Assembly (NCBI RefSeq): GCF_014646355.1 | Contig: NZ_BMNH01000002.1 | Location: 124,001 to 188,000, forward strand | Length of the DNA: 64,000 nucleotides | Source of the DNA: Nonomuraea cavernae | GTDB taxonomy: Bacteria; Actinomycetota; Actinomycetes; Streptosporangiales; Streptosporangiaceae | Direction of reading: 5' to 3' | Shown: in pieces, positions 16,930-24,100 of the stretch | Layout: every line of letters begins with the position of its first letter | How positions within the stretch are numbered: the first letter of the stretch is position 1 | Notes under the pieces: model-generated | Told to the model about the DNA's origin: nothing | The model's database searches: none | The model's input: only the letters and a program-made list of their open reading frames with translations | Position numbers and translations under genes: made by a program

Positions 16930-17267
16930 CAGAATCGTGGCCTCGTGTCGTTGTTAGCGACGTAGCGGGGCGCATGGCCGAGCTGGCGGACAGTCCGTAG
17001 GGTGGTGGAACCGCTATCACCCCGCAGCATCAAGGCCGCCAGCGCATGAGCGGCACCGGCAGGATCAGTCGCCCTGTGCCATCCCCACCTGCTACCGGGA
17101 ACGGGGAACCACCGAATCCATTCAGGTCCGCAGGTGACGCTCAGCCCTTGTAGGTTCAGGATGCTGTAACAGCCGCCGCGCAGCTCCCGCACGTCCTCAT
17201 CGCGTGTGCTGACACCACGGGCGGCCAGCGCAACTCGGAGTTGACTCATCGCCACGGTCGGTGTCAT
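16929..17267 (-). CDS. Small protein of unknown function, coupled to the methyltransferase
   Basis: A 112-residue protein (start ATG at 17267; an upstream in-frame start at 17306 is less likely). It contains a compact core with strands (CYSILNLQGLSVTCGPEWIRWFP cut by a PGSRWGW loop) and a helix (AAHALAALML). It overlaps the methyltransferase by one base and lies 60 bp downstream of the XRE regulator. Not recognised. Confidence 0.5.
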   Translation of the reverse strand: MTPTVAMSQLRVALAARGVSTRDEDVRELRGGCYSILNLQGLSVTCGPEWIRWFPVPGSRWGWHRATDPAGAAHALAALMLRGDSGSTTLRTVRQLGHAPRYVANNDTRPRF

Positions 17268-17327
17268 GGGCCGACTGTAGGTCGCTGATTGTGAAGGAGG
17301 GGACACAGATGTGTCCCCTGCTTTCGG

Positions 17328-18569
17328 TCACACCATTAGGCCGATTTGATCTGCCAGGTGGTGTGCCGGGACGCGCAGATAGGACGGGCCCGTTTCCACC
17401 AACTCGAACGCCATTCTCTTGGCATAGCCGTTGTACTTGATCGTCTCAGGAGCGGTCTGCTGAGCAAGCTGCAGCGCGCCCAGCATCGCGTCATAGTCCC
17501 GCTGGAGCTGGTACGCGCGAGCTACTTCGATCAGGTGACGGCCGCGCCGAGGCTGCGACGGAATGGGGACGCTCTCCGCGCTGGCGGCCTGCCGCGCCGA
17601 CTCTCCGCCTTGGTGGAGTTCGACGGCGACCGTCACCGCATGGGCCTTCATGATCACGCGGGAGAACGAGGTCCACGGCTGGTAGTAGTCCTTCGGCAGC
17701 CCTTCCGCGACGCGCTGGGCCTCGCTCCAGTGACGCCATGCCTCGCCGGCCTCGCCGAGGCGAGCCGCGGTGTAGGAGAGTTCAAAGCTGAGCGCTCCCC
17801 ACATGGCCCGCAGATCCACGGTGGGGTCGTCGTCGAGGTGCGGCTGGATGGCGAACATCCCCTGCTGGTTGATGTCCCGGGCCGCTTCGTAGTCGCCGGT
17901 GTCGCGGTGAGCCTGGGCGAGGAACCACACGGCGCATGCGATAGCCAGCGGGTCTTCCGACTCCTGGGCGGCCAGGAGCGCGCGGTCGGCGACGCGCCAC
18001 AGCAGGTCTTGGGCCGGCTGGTAGGCCACGAACATCTGCGTTAAGCCGTAGACCTCCGCCAGGAGCGCCTGGGCGCGCCGGCGGTCGGCGGCGTGGTACA
18101 TGCTGGCTGCGAGCTGCGTATCGCGCAGCAGATCAGGCAGAAGTTTGCCGAGCGCGGTCCGGTGATCTGGCGAGGTGTGGCGAGTCCGCCAGGCAGCGTC
18201 GAGACGTGCGCGGATCACGTCCAAGGGCTGGACTGTGCCGTGGGGGATCAGGAGAGGCGAAACGTTGATCGCCGTCCTCACTTCCGCCAGTGCGGGGTGG
18301 CCGGGGCCGGCGAACATTCGGATGGGCATGGACTGGACGCCGGTGAGGTCGGCCAGGTTCCGGATTTGGAGGACGTCGGCGATCCGGAGCAGGACCGATA
18401 AGGAGTCGGCGGGCCGCCGGTCGTTCTCCGCTTGCTTCAGCCAGGAGGTGGATCGGCCGATCAGCCCGGCCAGCGTTTCCTGGCTCATGCCCCGGCGCTC
18501 GCGCCAGTAGCGGATTCGCTGCCCGATGGTCAATACCACTGCGGCGGGATCGTTGGTACCTTGGTCCAC
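17328..18569 (-). CDS. XRE-family regulator with TPR-like C-terminal domain
   Basis: A 413-residue cytoplasmic regulator. Residues about 14-72 form a lambda-repressor-type HTH (RIRYWRERRGMSQETLAGLI, then GRSTSWLKQAENDRR). The rest is alpha-helical with TPR-like repeats, the layout of many Streptomyces XRE/TPR proteins that sense a peptide or small ligand. It heads the - strand gene run down to 15412 and is the obvious candidate regulator of that run and possibly of the MurA-like operon. Confidence 0.8.
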   Translation of the reverse strand: MDQGTNDPAAVVLTIGQRIRYWRERRGMSQETLAGLIGRSTSWLKQAENDRRPADSLSVLLRIADVLQIRNLADLTGVQSMPIRMFAGPGHPALAEVRTAINVSPLLIPHGTVQPLDVIRARLDAAWRTRHTSPDHRTALGKLLPDLLRDTQLAASMYHAADRRRAQALLAEVYGLTQMFVAYQPAQDLLWRVADRALLAAQESEDPLAIACAVWFLAQAHRDTGDYEAARDINQQGMFAIQPHLDDDPTVDLRAMWGALSFELSYTAARLGEAGEAWRHWSEAQRVAEGLPKDYYQPWTSFSRVIMKAHAVTVAVELHQGGESARQAASAESVPIPSQPRRGRHLIEVARAYQLQRDYDAMLGALQLAQQTAPETIKYNGYAKRMAFELVETGPSYLRVPAHHLADQIGLMV

Positions 18570-18765
18570 AGGCCCTGCACCCTTCCTGATGACTCGACAT
18601 CCTCAGGCTACGGCGCAGGGCTTATTTCATGCGAGGGGTTCTCGGCGGCGAGATCCGCGACTCCGTATCGGGTCCAAGGCGAAGTGATGCGGCAGGCGCT
18701 GAACGGACTCACCGCCGCCGATCCTGACGTATCAGGGTGGCGGCGGGTATGGGAACGGCGGCTGA

Positions 18766-19269
18766 TCAGTCGGCGTCGCGGTCAGGGCCGTATCGCTTGT
18801 CGTACTCCTTGGCCACCAGGGTCGCGCAGTACCAGGCGATCGGCACCGCGCCGCCGCCGGTGTAAAGGGTGAGCTTGTCGGCCTGGTTCTCGTTCGCGGA
18901 GATGAGCCCGTAGAGGGCGAAGAAGACCACGACGAACACCTGGAAGCGGACCCGCAGGACATTCTGTGCGTGGGTGAGATCGGTCGATGGGGCTACCGCC
19001 AGGTCCTTGGCGACCTGGGTCTCGAAGGCCAGCGGTTTGATGTCGTCGAATGCGTCGCCGCGCAGTGCAGCTGGGACGGCTACGGCCATGAATCGGACCC
19101 ACTGCTCGGAGTTTAGGTCGAGTCCGTGATCGAGGTCGAGGCTGCGGGCGAACCGGTAGAACAGGACGTCACGTACAGACTTCTCGATAGCCCCCTTCGG
19201 CGATGAGCTGTGCGTGCGGATCGCGGCGAGCAGTTCCCCCCACGCGGTGTGGGCCCTGGCACTTGTCAT
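18766..19269 (-). CDS. Hypothetical membrane-associated protein
   Basis: A 167-residue protein: a helical N-terminal half (IEKSVRDVLFYRFARSLDLD) and a hydrophobic segment at about 110-126 (FQVFVVVFFALYGLI), possibly a second near 141-152. It lies between the GntR and XRE genes on the - strand. About 195 bp without a clear gene follows before the XRE start. No family recognised. Confidence 0.5.
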   Translation of the reverse strand: MTSARAHTAWGELLAAIRTHSSSPKGAIEKSVRDVLFYRFARSLDLDHGLDLNSEQWVRFMAVAVPAALRGDAFDDIKPLAFETQVAKDLAVAPSTDLTHAQNVLRVRFQVFVVVFFALYGLISANENQADKLTLYTGGGAVPIAWYCATLVAKEYDKRYGPDRDAD

Positions 19270-19298
19270 ACTTAAAGCGTAGGCAACTGCACCGACGC

Positions 19299-20063
19299 TT
19301 AAGGCTGGCCGAGGTTTCTCAGCGACAGGTCGTCGGTCTGGAACCGGATCCGCCGCGCGTTCGCCACCCGCTGCAGCAGCTCCACCGGCTGGGCTTCCCC
19401 GTCTCGGGTCACGCGCTCAGCGGTCAAGACAGAGACGCCCGGCCGGAGCCGTAGCGTCTCCGCTTCGTCCTTCGTTGCGGCACGAGCTCCGATGCGTTCG
19501 CGGACGCGGGTGGTCTGCGGATCGAGCACACCGGCGGCGATGAGTGCGGCCAGGGTGCCGCCGCCGACCTTGCCGCTGCCGGCCACGGGAGTGTCGTCGA
19601 CCAGGGCGAGCGGGTAGTACCCCGTGTCGAGCATGACGGCCTGGCCGTCGACAAGCGCGCGCCGGTCACGGCGGACGACGGTCGCGCCGACGCTGAGTTG
19701 CAGGGCTCGGGCGACCTCAGCTTCGGCCGGGCCACGATCGACGGAGACCAGCTGCATGCTGCCGGTGCGTCCCACGTTGTGGCAGGCGGTTTCCCAGGGT
19801 CCGAGTCCGTTGCTGGGCGTGGTGGCCATGCTGAGGTCGATGTAGAGGGGCCGGGTGTCTTGGACGATGAGGCCGCGGTTGGCGACGCGCCAGATGAGGC
19901 CCTCGTCGCGGAGGATTTTCACGGCGGCGCTGATGGTGTTGCTCGTGGTCTGGTAGGTGGCTTTCATGCTTGTCTGGTTGGGCAGCACGTCACCGGGCGC
20001 GTAGGTGCCGCTGGTGATGAGGTCGCGAAGGTGGTTCGCGATCTCGTCGCGCCTGGTTGTCAC
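19299..20063 (-). CDS. GntR-family regulator with UTRA domain (KorSA-like)
   Basis: A 254-residue repressor: N-terminal winged helix (RRDEIANHLRDLITSGTYAP, PGDVLPNQTSMKATYQT) and a C-terminal UTRA effector domain (GATVVRRDRRALVDGQAVML). In pSAM2-like elements GntR proteins of this kind (KorSA) repress activators of transfer and replication. It is divergent from the WhiB/transfer gene run, so it probably controls that promoter and its own. I chose the GTG at 20063, directly behind AGGAGGGGC. Confidence 0.82.
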   Translation of the reverse strand: MTTRRDEIANHLRDLITSGTYAPGDVLPNQTSMKATYQTTSNTISAAVKILRDEGLIWRVANRGLIVQDTRPLYIDLSMATTPSNGLGPWETACHNVGRTGSMQLVSVDRGPAEAEVARALQLSVGATVVRRDRRALVDGQAVMLDTGYYPLALVDDTPVAGSGKVGGGTLAALIAAGVLDPQTTRVRERIGARAATKDEAETLRLRPGVSVLTAERVTRDGEAQPVELLQRVANARRIRFQTDDLSLRNLGQP

Positions 20064-20141
20064 GGTGCGCCCCTCCTGCTGATGTTGTGCCTCGATCCCA
20101 GGATGTTGCCACAAGCGTTTGACAAATGATCGCGTAGTGCT

Positions 20142-20190
20142 TCATCATGCTCTCAGTTCGACATGTTATCTAAATAACAGAGCTTGATGA
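20142..20190. promoter_or_regulatory. Candidate GntR operator region in the divergent promoter interval
   Basis: The 246-bp interval between the GntR start and the WhiB start is AT-richer than its surroundings. It holds the inverted repeat TGTTAT(ctaa)ATAACA at 20164-20179, of the kind bound by GntR proteins, and a wider dyad TCATCATGCTCT (20142-20153) with AGAGCTTGATGA (20179-20190), 11 of 12 pairs. A TTGACA box lies at 20119-20124. Which site is bound is unknown. Confidence 0.5.
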
Positions 20191-20309
20191 TCTCATCAGA
20201 AAGCGGCCCCCGGAACACTGCGGGTACCCATCCCGCACCGGAGGCCGCCTCGGCTCCCAACCAACCCGATTAGGAGAACACGACCCGAAAGGTCTGTGGT
20301 GAGAAAAGT

Positions 20310-20675
20310 ATGACACGCGCCAAGTCCCCGACGTCGGATCTCGCCCGACTCCGCTCCCTGTACGACCAGATCACCGAAGAGGGTCTGTGCACCAGGCCCG
20401 GAGTCGACCCTGACCACTGGTTCCCCGACGCAGAACCCGCTGGCAACGCCACGACTCAGCGCCGCTTCTACGAGCAGGCCGCCACCGCCCGCTGCGCCGG
20501 ATGTAAGGCCCTGGCCGCGTGCCAGGTGACCGCCGAGGTCGAGGAACGCGCCGACCTCATGCTGCACGACTGCGCGCCGCACGGCATTCGAGGCGGCCTC
20601 GCCCCCTGGGCGCGCTTCGAACGTCTTCTTGCAAGCAATATCGCTGTCGAGACTGATAAGGAGGAAGCTGCATGA
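20310..20675 (+). CDS. WhiB-family iron-sulfur regulator
   Basis: A 121-residue protein with the WhiB cysteine set: Cys27, Cys62, Cys65 and Cys71 (CAGCKALAAC), followed by GIRGGLAPWAR, the turn motif of the family. These proteins bind a 4Fe-4S cluster and act with the principal sigma factor. Its place at the head of the transfer module suggests it activates that module. Its end overlaps the next start by 4 bp (ATGA). Confidence 0.88.
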   Translation: MTRAKSPTSDLARLRSLYDQITEEGLCTRPGVDPDHWFPDAEPAGNATTQRRFYEQAATARCAGCKALAACQVTAEVEERADLMLHDCAPHGIRGGLAPWARFERLLASNIAVETDKEEAA

Positions 20676-22177
20676 CCCCCTCCGCTCTGTTCGGCTTCGC
20701 CGCCACCGCGTTCGCCTACATCACCGCGAACCCGATCAGCTCGGCCGTCATCGCGGCCATCGCATTGGCGGTCCTCGTCGGGGCCTTCCTGGGCGGTCGC
20801 GCACTCTTCCGGATCGGTCGCCGCTGGTGGACGGGCCGCCCGACCGAGGACGCCATGACCATCGTGGCCGCGTCCATCGCAACCGGCGTGTCCGCGCAAG
20901 GCATGTGGCGGTTCTCGGGGGACGTACTCGGCTTCAGCGGCCCGCTGCAGCTCCTGCTGTTCGCGTTCATCGAGGTCGCGATGGTGACCAGCGCGGTACG
21001 GGCCCGCCGGAACATGCGGGAGAACCACAAGGCGGGCGTCGACGGCCTGGCCGTGTGGGCGCTGACCTGCCTATCCGCGGTGCTGTCGTCGATGGACTCG
21101 GCCAGCTTCCCCGAGGCCGTGTTCCGGCTGGCCGCGCCGATCGTCGCCGCCTGGTTGTGGGAACGCGGCATGGCGATCGAGCGGCAGCGGCTCACCGGCC
21201 GGACCCGGATCAACTGGCGGATGACCCCGGAAAGGATGCTCGTCCGGGTGGGGCTGGCCGAGTCGTCCGACCGCACCGCGACCGAGGTCGACACCCACCG
21301 CCGCCTCACCCGCGTCGCCCTCACGGCGAAGAAGGCGAGGGCGCTGCGCGAGGCCGGCGCCTCCGGTAACAAGCAGGCTCGCGCGCTGGCCAAGCTGGAC
21401 AAGGCGATGGATCGCGCGGTGGAGCACACCGGGCTGGTGCAGGACCCGGCCAAGCAGAAGCGGATGCTCGCCCAGATCGCCGCGTTGTACAACACCGCCG
21501 AGCTGACGAAGGTCGAGGCTCCCGCGTTCTGGCAGCAGCCGAAGGAGCCGAGCGGCTTCGACCAGCTCGCCTTGGAGACCAGCCGCATGAACGAGAGGTT
21601 GGAGGTGCGGGGCGAGATCCGCGAGGCCCGCGACGAGATGAATGAGGCGCGGACGGAGATCCGTGAGGCGATGGCGAACCTAGTGCCGCTGGTGGCGCTC
21701 GCGACCGGGGGTCGCGTGGTCGGCCGCAGTGTCGTGAGAGGTGGCCTCGGCGGGGGTGACACGGTGAGGGGTGACACGGGCAATGGCGCGTCAGGCGGCG
21801 CGGCACCGGCCCCGAAGCCGCCCGTGACACCTCGCGTGACACGGCCCGTGTCACGCGCACAGAAGACCGTGTCACGCAAGCAAAATGGCTTGCGTCGTGG
21901 CACACCGACGCAGCCCAGCAGAGAAGAGCTTGAGCGGCGCATCAAGTGGCTGCATGACCTGGCCAAGACCAACCCGGACATGGATGTCACGGACCTGCGT
22001 GACAAGGCCGTTGAGGAGTACGGCGTCAGCACGCGCACCGCGTACCGGTACATCGAGCAGGCCGGGCTGGCGCCCAGTGACACGGACCCCGGTGACACGC
22101 CCCGTGACACAGCTGGTGATGCATCTGATGGCACGGCCCGTGACACGCCCGATGGCCCGACACCCGGCGCGACGTGA
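20672..22177 (+). CDS. DUF2637/SpdB-like membrane protein with C-terminal HTH
   Basis: A 501-residue protein. The first ~170 residues hold about four to five membrane segments (for example AVIAAIALAVLVGAFLGG and LQLLLFAFIEVAMVTSAV), typical of DUF2637 proteins in actinomycete conjugative elements. Residues about 250-330 are helical (RGEIREARDEMNEARTEIRE). The C-terminal end contains a putative HTH (DLRDKAVEEYGVSTRTAYRY, about 446-465). Family members are linked to plasmid spreading between hyphae. The linker and tail coding regions carry the GTGACAC array, so the Asp/Thr-rich tail may reflect DNA-level constraint. Confidence 0.8.
   Translation: MTPSALFGFAATAFAYITANPISSAVIAAIALAVLVGAFLGGRALFRIGRRWWTGRPTEDAMTIVAASIATGVSAQGMWRFSGDVLGFSGPLQLLLFAFIEVAMVTSAVRARRNMRENHKAGVDGLAVWALTCLSAVLSSMDSASFPEAVFRLAAPIVAAWLWERGMAIERQRLTGRTRINWRMTPERMLVRVGLAESSDRTATEVDTHRRLTRVALTAKKARALREAGASGNKQARALAKLDKAMDRAVEHTGLVQDPAKQKRMLAQIAALYNTAELTKVEAPAFWQQPKEPSGFDQLALETSRMNERLEVRGEIREARDEMNEARTEIREAMANLVPLVALATGGRVVGRSVVRGGLGGGDTVRGDTGNGASGGAAPAPKPPVTPRVTRPVSRAQKTVSRKQNGLRRGTPTQPSREELERRIKWLHDLAKTNPDMDVTDLRDKAVEEYGVSTRTAYRYIEQAGLAPSDTDPGDTPRDTAGDASDGTARDTPDGPTPGAT
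21756..22146. repeat. Array of ten GTGACAC motifs (candidate clt/TraB-recognition or iteron site)
   Basis: GTGACAC occurs at 21756, 21771, 21824, 21836, 22077, 22092, 22104 and 22140, and as GTGTCAC at 21848 and 21869. Eight of ten extend to the octamer GTGACACG. The copies at 21836-21843 and 21847-21854 form a perfect inverted pair with a 3-nt loop. The motif is read in several codon phases (Gly-Asp-Thr, Val-Thr-Pro, Val-Ser-Arg), so coding does not explain it. TraB pumps of Streptomyces plasmids recognise short octamer repeats in clt; a role like that, or as replication iterons, is inferred. Confidence 0.75.
21875..21894. promoter_or_regulatory. Dyad CGCAAGC-N6-GCTTGCG
   Basis: A perfect 7-bp inverted repeat with a 6-base spacer inside the DUF2637 gene. 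The same dyad, perfect or degenerate, recurs at 27511-27530 and 28056-28075, with half sites at 20631 and 24716. It may be an operator of an element-encoded regulator. Confidence 0.45.
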
Positions 22178-22213
22178 CATGACAAACGACACAGACGCCC
22201 AGGAAGACACACC

Positions 22214-22324
22214 ATGCGACGGCCCACGCGACGACCCACCGCATTCAACGTCGTCATGTTCGTCGTGATCTACGCGTTCGTGCAGGCGGCGGCTATCGCC
22301 GTCGTCGCGGTTCTCGCCAAGTAG
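22214..22324 (+). CDS. Very small membrane protein (36 aa)
   Basis: ATG at 22214 follows AGGA at 22201-22204 and opens a 36-residue frame ending TAG. It has a basic start (MRRPTRRPT) and a single hydrophobic segment (VVMFVVIYAFVQAAAIAVVA). It lies between the DUF2637 and SsgA-like genes on the same strand with tight spacing. Small single-span proteins are common in actinomycete transfer modules; function unknown. Confidence 0.5.
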   Translation: MRRPTRRPTAFNVVMFVVIYAFVQAAAIAVVAVLAK

Positions 22325-22366
22325 CCCCCGAACGACACCCACCAACCTGACACCGAAGGACACGAC

Positions 22367-22786
22367 ATGGATCCCGAGGCGAACCTCATCAAGCTCAGCA
22401 CGTGCCTAGCGATATGGCAGGCCGACAACGACTCGAACTTCCTCACCGCGTGGCTGCACTACAGCCCGGCCGACCCGTGGTTCGTGCGGGTGTACGTCAG
22501 CGGCGGCATCGTCACGCTGGACGTGCCCCGCGATGTCCTCATGAAGGGCCTGCATGAGGTGGCCGCCTGCGAGGACCTGAAGGTCCGGCCGTCCGGTGAG
22601 TCGATGTGGACGCTGTGGACGCTGCGGTGGAACCCCGAGGAGCCCCTGACGTTCCGCGTGCCGACTGCCAACGTCCGGGCGTACCTGGCCGAGACGTTGA
22701 AGCTCGTGCCGTCCGGCACCGAGGAGTCCCGAATCGACTGGGACGTCGAGGTGGAAGCGCTGTTCGAGGAAGGTGACGTTCTGTGA
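22367..22786 (+). CDS. SsgA-like sporulation/cell-division regulator (SALP family)
   Basis: A 139-residue protein. The pattern WLHYSPADPWFVRVYVSGG, then VTLDVPRDVLMKGLHE and LVPSGTEESRIDWDVEVEALF matches the SsgA-like proteins of sporulating actinomycetes, which control septum placement. Copies carried by mobile elements may tune host hyphal septation during transfer (inference). The length is normal for the family. It overlaps a small downstream frame by 4 bp. Confidence 0.78.
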   Translation: MDPEANLIKLSTCLAIWQADNDSNFLTAWLHYSPADPWFVRVYVSGGIVTLDVPRDVLMKGLHEVAACEDLKVRPSGESMWTLWTLRWNPEEPLTFRVPTANVRAYLAETLKLVPSGTEESRIDWDVEVEALFEEGDVL

Positions 22787-22929
22787 CTCGGCTGCAGGGC
22801 CGATCAGTCGCCCGCCAGGCTCTGACCGGCAGCGTCGCGGACCGCCCAACGCGCGCCCGCGCTGCGCGGCGCGCACGCCCGCGCATGCACGCGCGCGAGG
22901 CGGAGCCTATCAAAGATCACAGCCCGTAA
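22783..22929 (+). CDS. Possible small basic protein (48 aa)
   Basis: A GTG at 22783 overlaps the SsgA-like stop (GTGA) and has AGGAAGGTGA upstream. The 48-residue product is very Arg/Ala-rich (ADRPTRARAARRARPRMHAR). The spacing supports translation, but the composition is also what random GC-rich DNA gives, so this is weak. Confidence 0.35.
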   Translation: MTRLQGRSVARQALTGSVADRPTRARAARRARPRMHAREAEPIKDHSP

Positions 22930-22945
22930 GCAGGAGGAGTTGAAA

Positions 22946-23209
22946 GTGGCCAGGACCCGCACCGGCCCGGAGGAGCGGAAGGCGTTCCACACCGGCCGGA
23001 TCGACGGCGAGCGGAACGGCGTGCGCCGCTTCTGGTTCGCCGTGTGCTGGGCGGCGGCTGAGCTGACGCAGCTCGCCAAGCGCGACCCCGCCAAAGCCCA
23101 CGCGGACGGCCTGCACCTGGCCAAGCAGATGCGGGCCATCGCCGAAGACCTGAACACCAAGCACGTCAACCACCTCAACGCCCGGAAGGGAGGAGCGAGC
23201 CGTGTATGA
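22946..23209 (+). CDS. Small transfer-module protein
   Basis: An 87-residue, mostly helical basic protein. The GTG at 22946 is 8 bases behind a perfect AGGAGG (22932-22937). Core: ERNGVRRFWFAVCWAAAEL followed by a Lys/His-rich helix. Its stop overlaps the next GTG start. No family recognised; the position suggests an accessory transfer function. Confidence 0.6.
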   Translation: MARTRTGPEERKAFHTGRIDGERNGVRRFWFAVCWAAAELTQLAKRDPAKAHADGLHLAKQMRAIAEDLNTKHVNHLNARKGGASRV

Positions 23210-23651
23210 GCTGAGCCTGCCCGCCGACGACAGCGACGAGCAGCAGGACAACGTGGTCATCGGCCCGTTCCCTGCGCCGGCCGACGACGCCGTCTCACCC
23301 GCTCAGCCGGACGAGCCAGCCGAAGACGCGGTGTCCGTCTGGTCGGTGGCCGCCGCCGAGATGCTGCCCCGGCTGGAGAAGCTGCTCGACGACATGGTGG
23401 TGGGCGACGGCCTGTTCGGGCAGCGGCCCGCGTCGATCGCAGCCCTGGCCCGGCAGTACTGGTTTGACCCGCCGCAGTTCGTCCGCGAGGCCATCGCCCT
23501 GCGGGTGCTCTACGGCCTGTACGGGGTGCCGGTCATCCTCGCGAACGTCGCCGCGCAGACCCTCCTCCTGATCATCCGCTATCCGACGCTGCTGGCCGCC
23601 GTGGTGGTCGTCGGCGCGGTGGTGTATCTCGTCACGTTCATCCTCGCCTGA
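23202..23651 (+). CDS. Membrane protein of the transfer module (149 aa)
   Basis: An acidic soluble N-terminus (residues 1-60, many Asp/Glu/Pro) is followed by a helical region and two C-terminal hydrophobic segments (about 100-124 and 129-148, LLAAVVVVGAVVYLVTFI). The GTG start overlaps the previous stop, behind GGGAGGAG. It may act with the TraB-like pump or as an Spd protein (inference). Confidence 0.6.
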   Translation: MYELSLPADDSDEQQDNVVIGPFPAPADDAVSPAQPDEPAEDAVSVWSVAAAEMLPRLEKLLDDMVVGDGLFGQRPASIAALARQYWFDPPQFVREAIALRVLYGLYGVPVILANVAAQTLLLIIRYPTLLAAVVVVGAVVYLVTFILA

Positions 23652-23656
23652 AAGGC

Positions 23657-24100
23657 ATGCCCCTCATGAAAGTCGAACTCTCCGTTGGCCTGGTCCTCGG
23701 CGGCCTCGTGGTGTGCCTCGTGTTCGCAGGCCCGGCCGTCGTGGTCATGCACTACAGCAAGCTGTTCAGGAAGATCCACTTCATCGTCGCCTTCTTCATG
23801 CTCCTTGGCGGGGTAGGCCTCATCGGCGTCGTCGCATGGCTGGTCCGTGTCGGCTCCGACTGGGGGTTGACCGTATGGATCGGGGTCCCCGGGTTCCTCG
23901 GCCTGGTGGCCGTCTTCATCGGCGTCCTGATCGGCGTCTCCGACTGGGGCATCGGTAGGCCGTCGCAATATGGCCTGTTCGCCCTTCCCGCGCTCATTAC
24001 GCTCGTCGTGATGACGTCTGGGCCGACGTGGGCCTACGTCAGCTCGCAGTTCACCTCCAACGCCAACACCCTCAAGACGCAGTTGGAGGGGTCGAAATGA
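23657..24100 (+). CDS. Multi-span membrane protein of the transfer module
   Basis: A 147-residue protein with four hydrophobic segments (about 9-31, 41-61, 70-95 and 104-125) and short polar loops. The ATG at 23657 or at 23666 could be the start. Its stop overlaps the next start (ATGATG at 24097). It resembles Spd-type spread proteins in layout only. Confidence 0.6.
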   Translation: MPLMKVELSVGLVLGGLVVCLVFAGPAVVVMHYSKLFRKIHFIVAFFMLLGGVGLIGVVAWLVRVGSDWGLTVWIGVPGFLGLVAVFIGVLIGVSDWGIGRPSQYGLFALPALITLVVMTSGPTWAYVSSQFTSNANTLKTQLEGSK

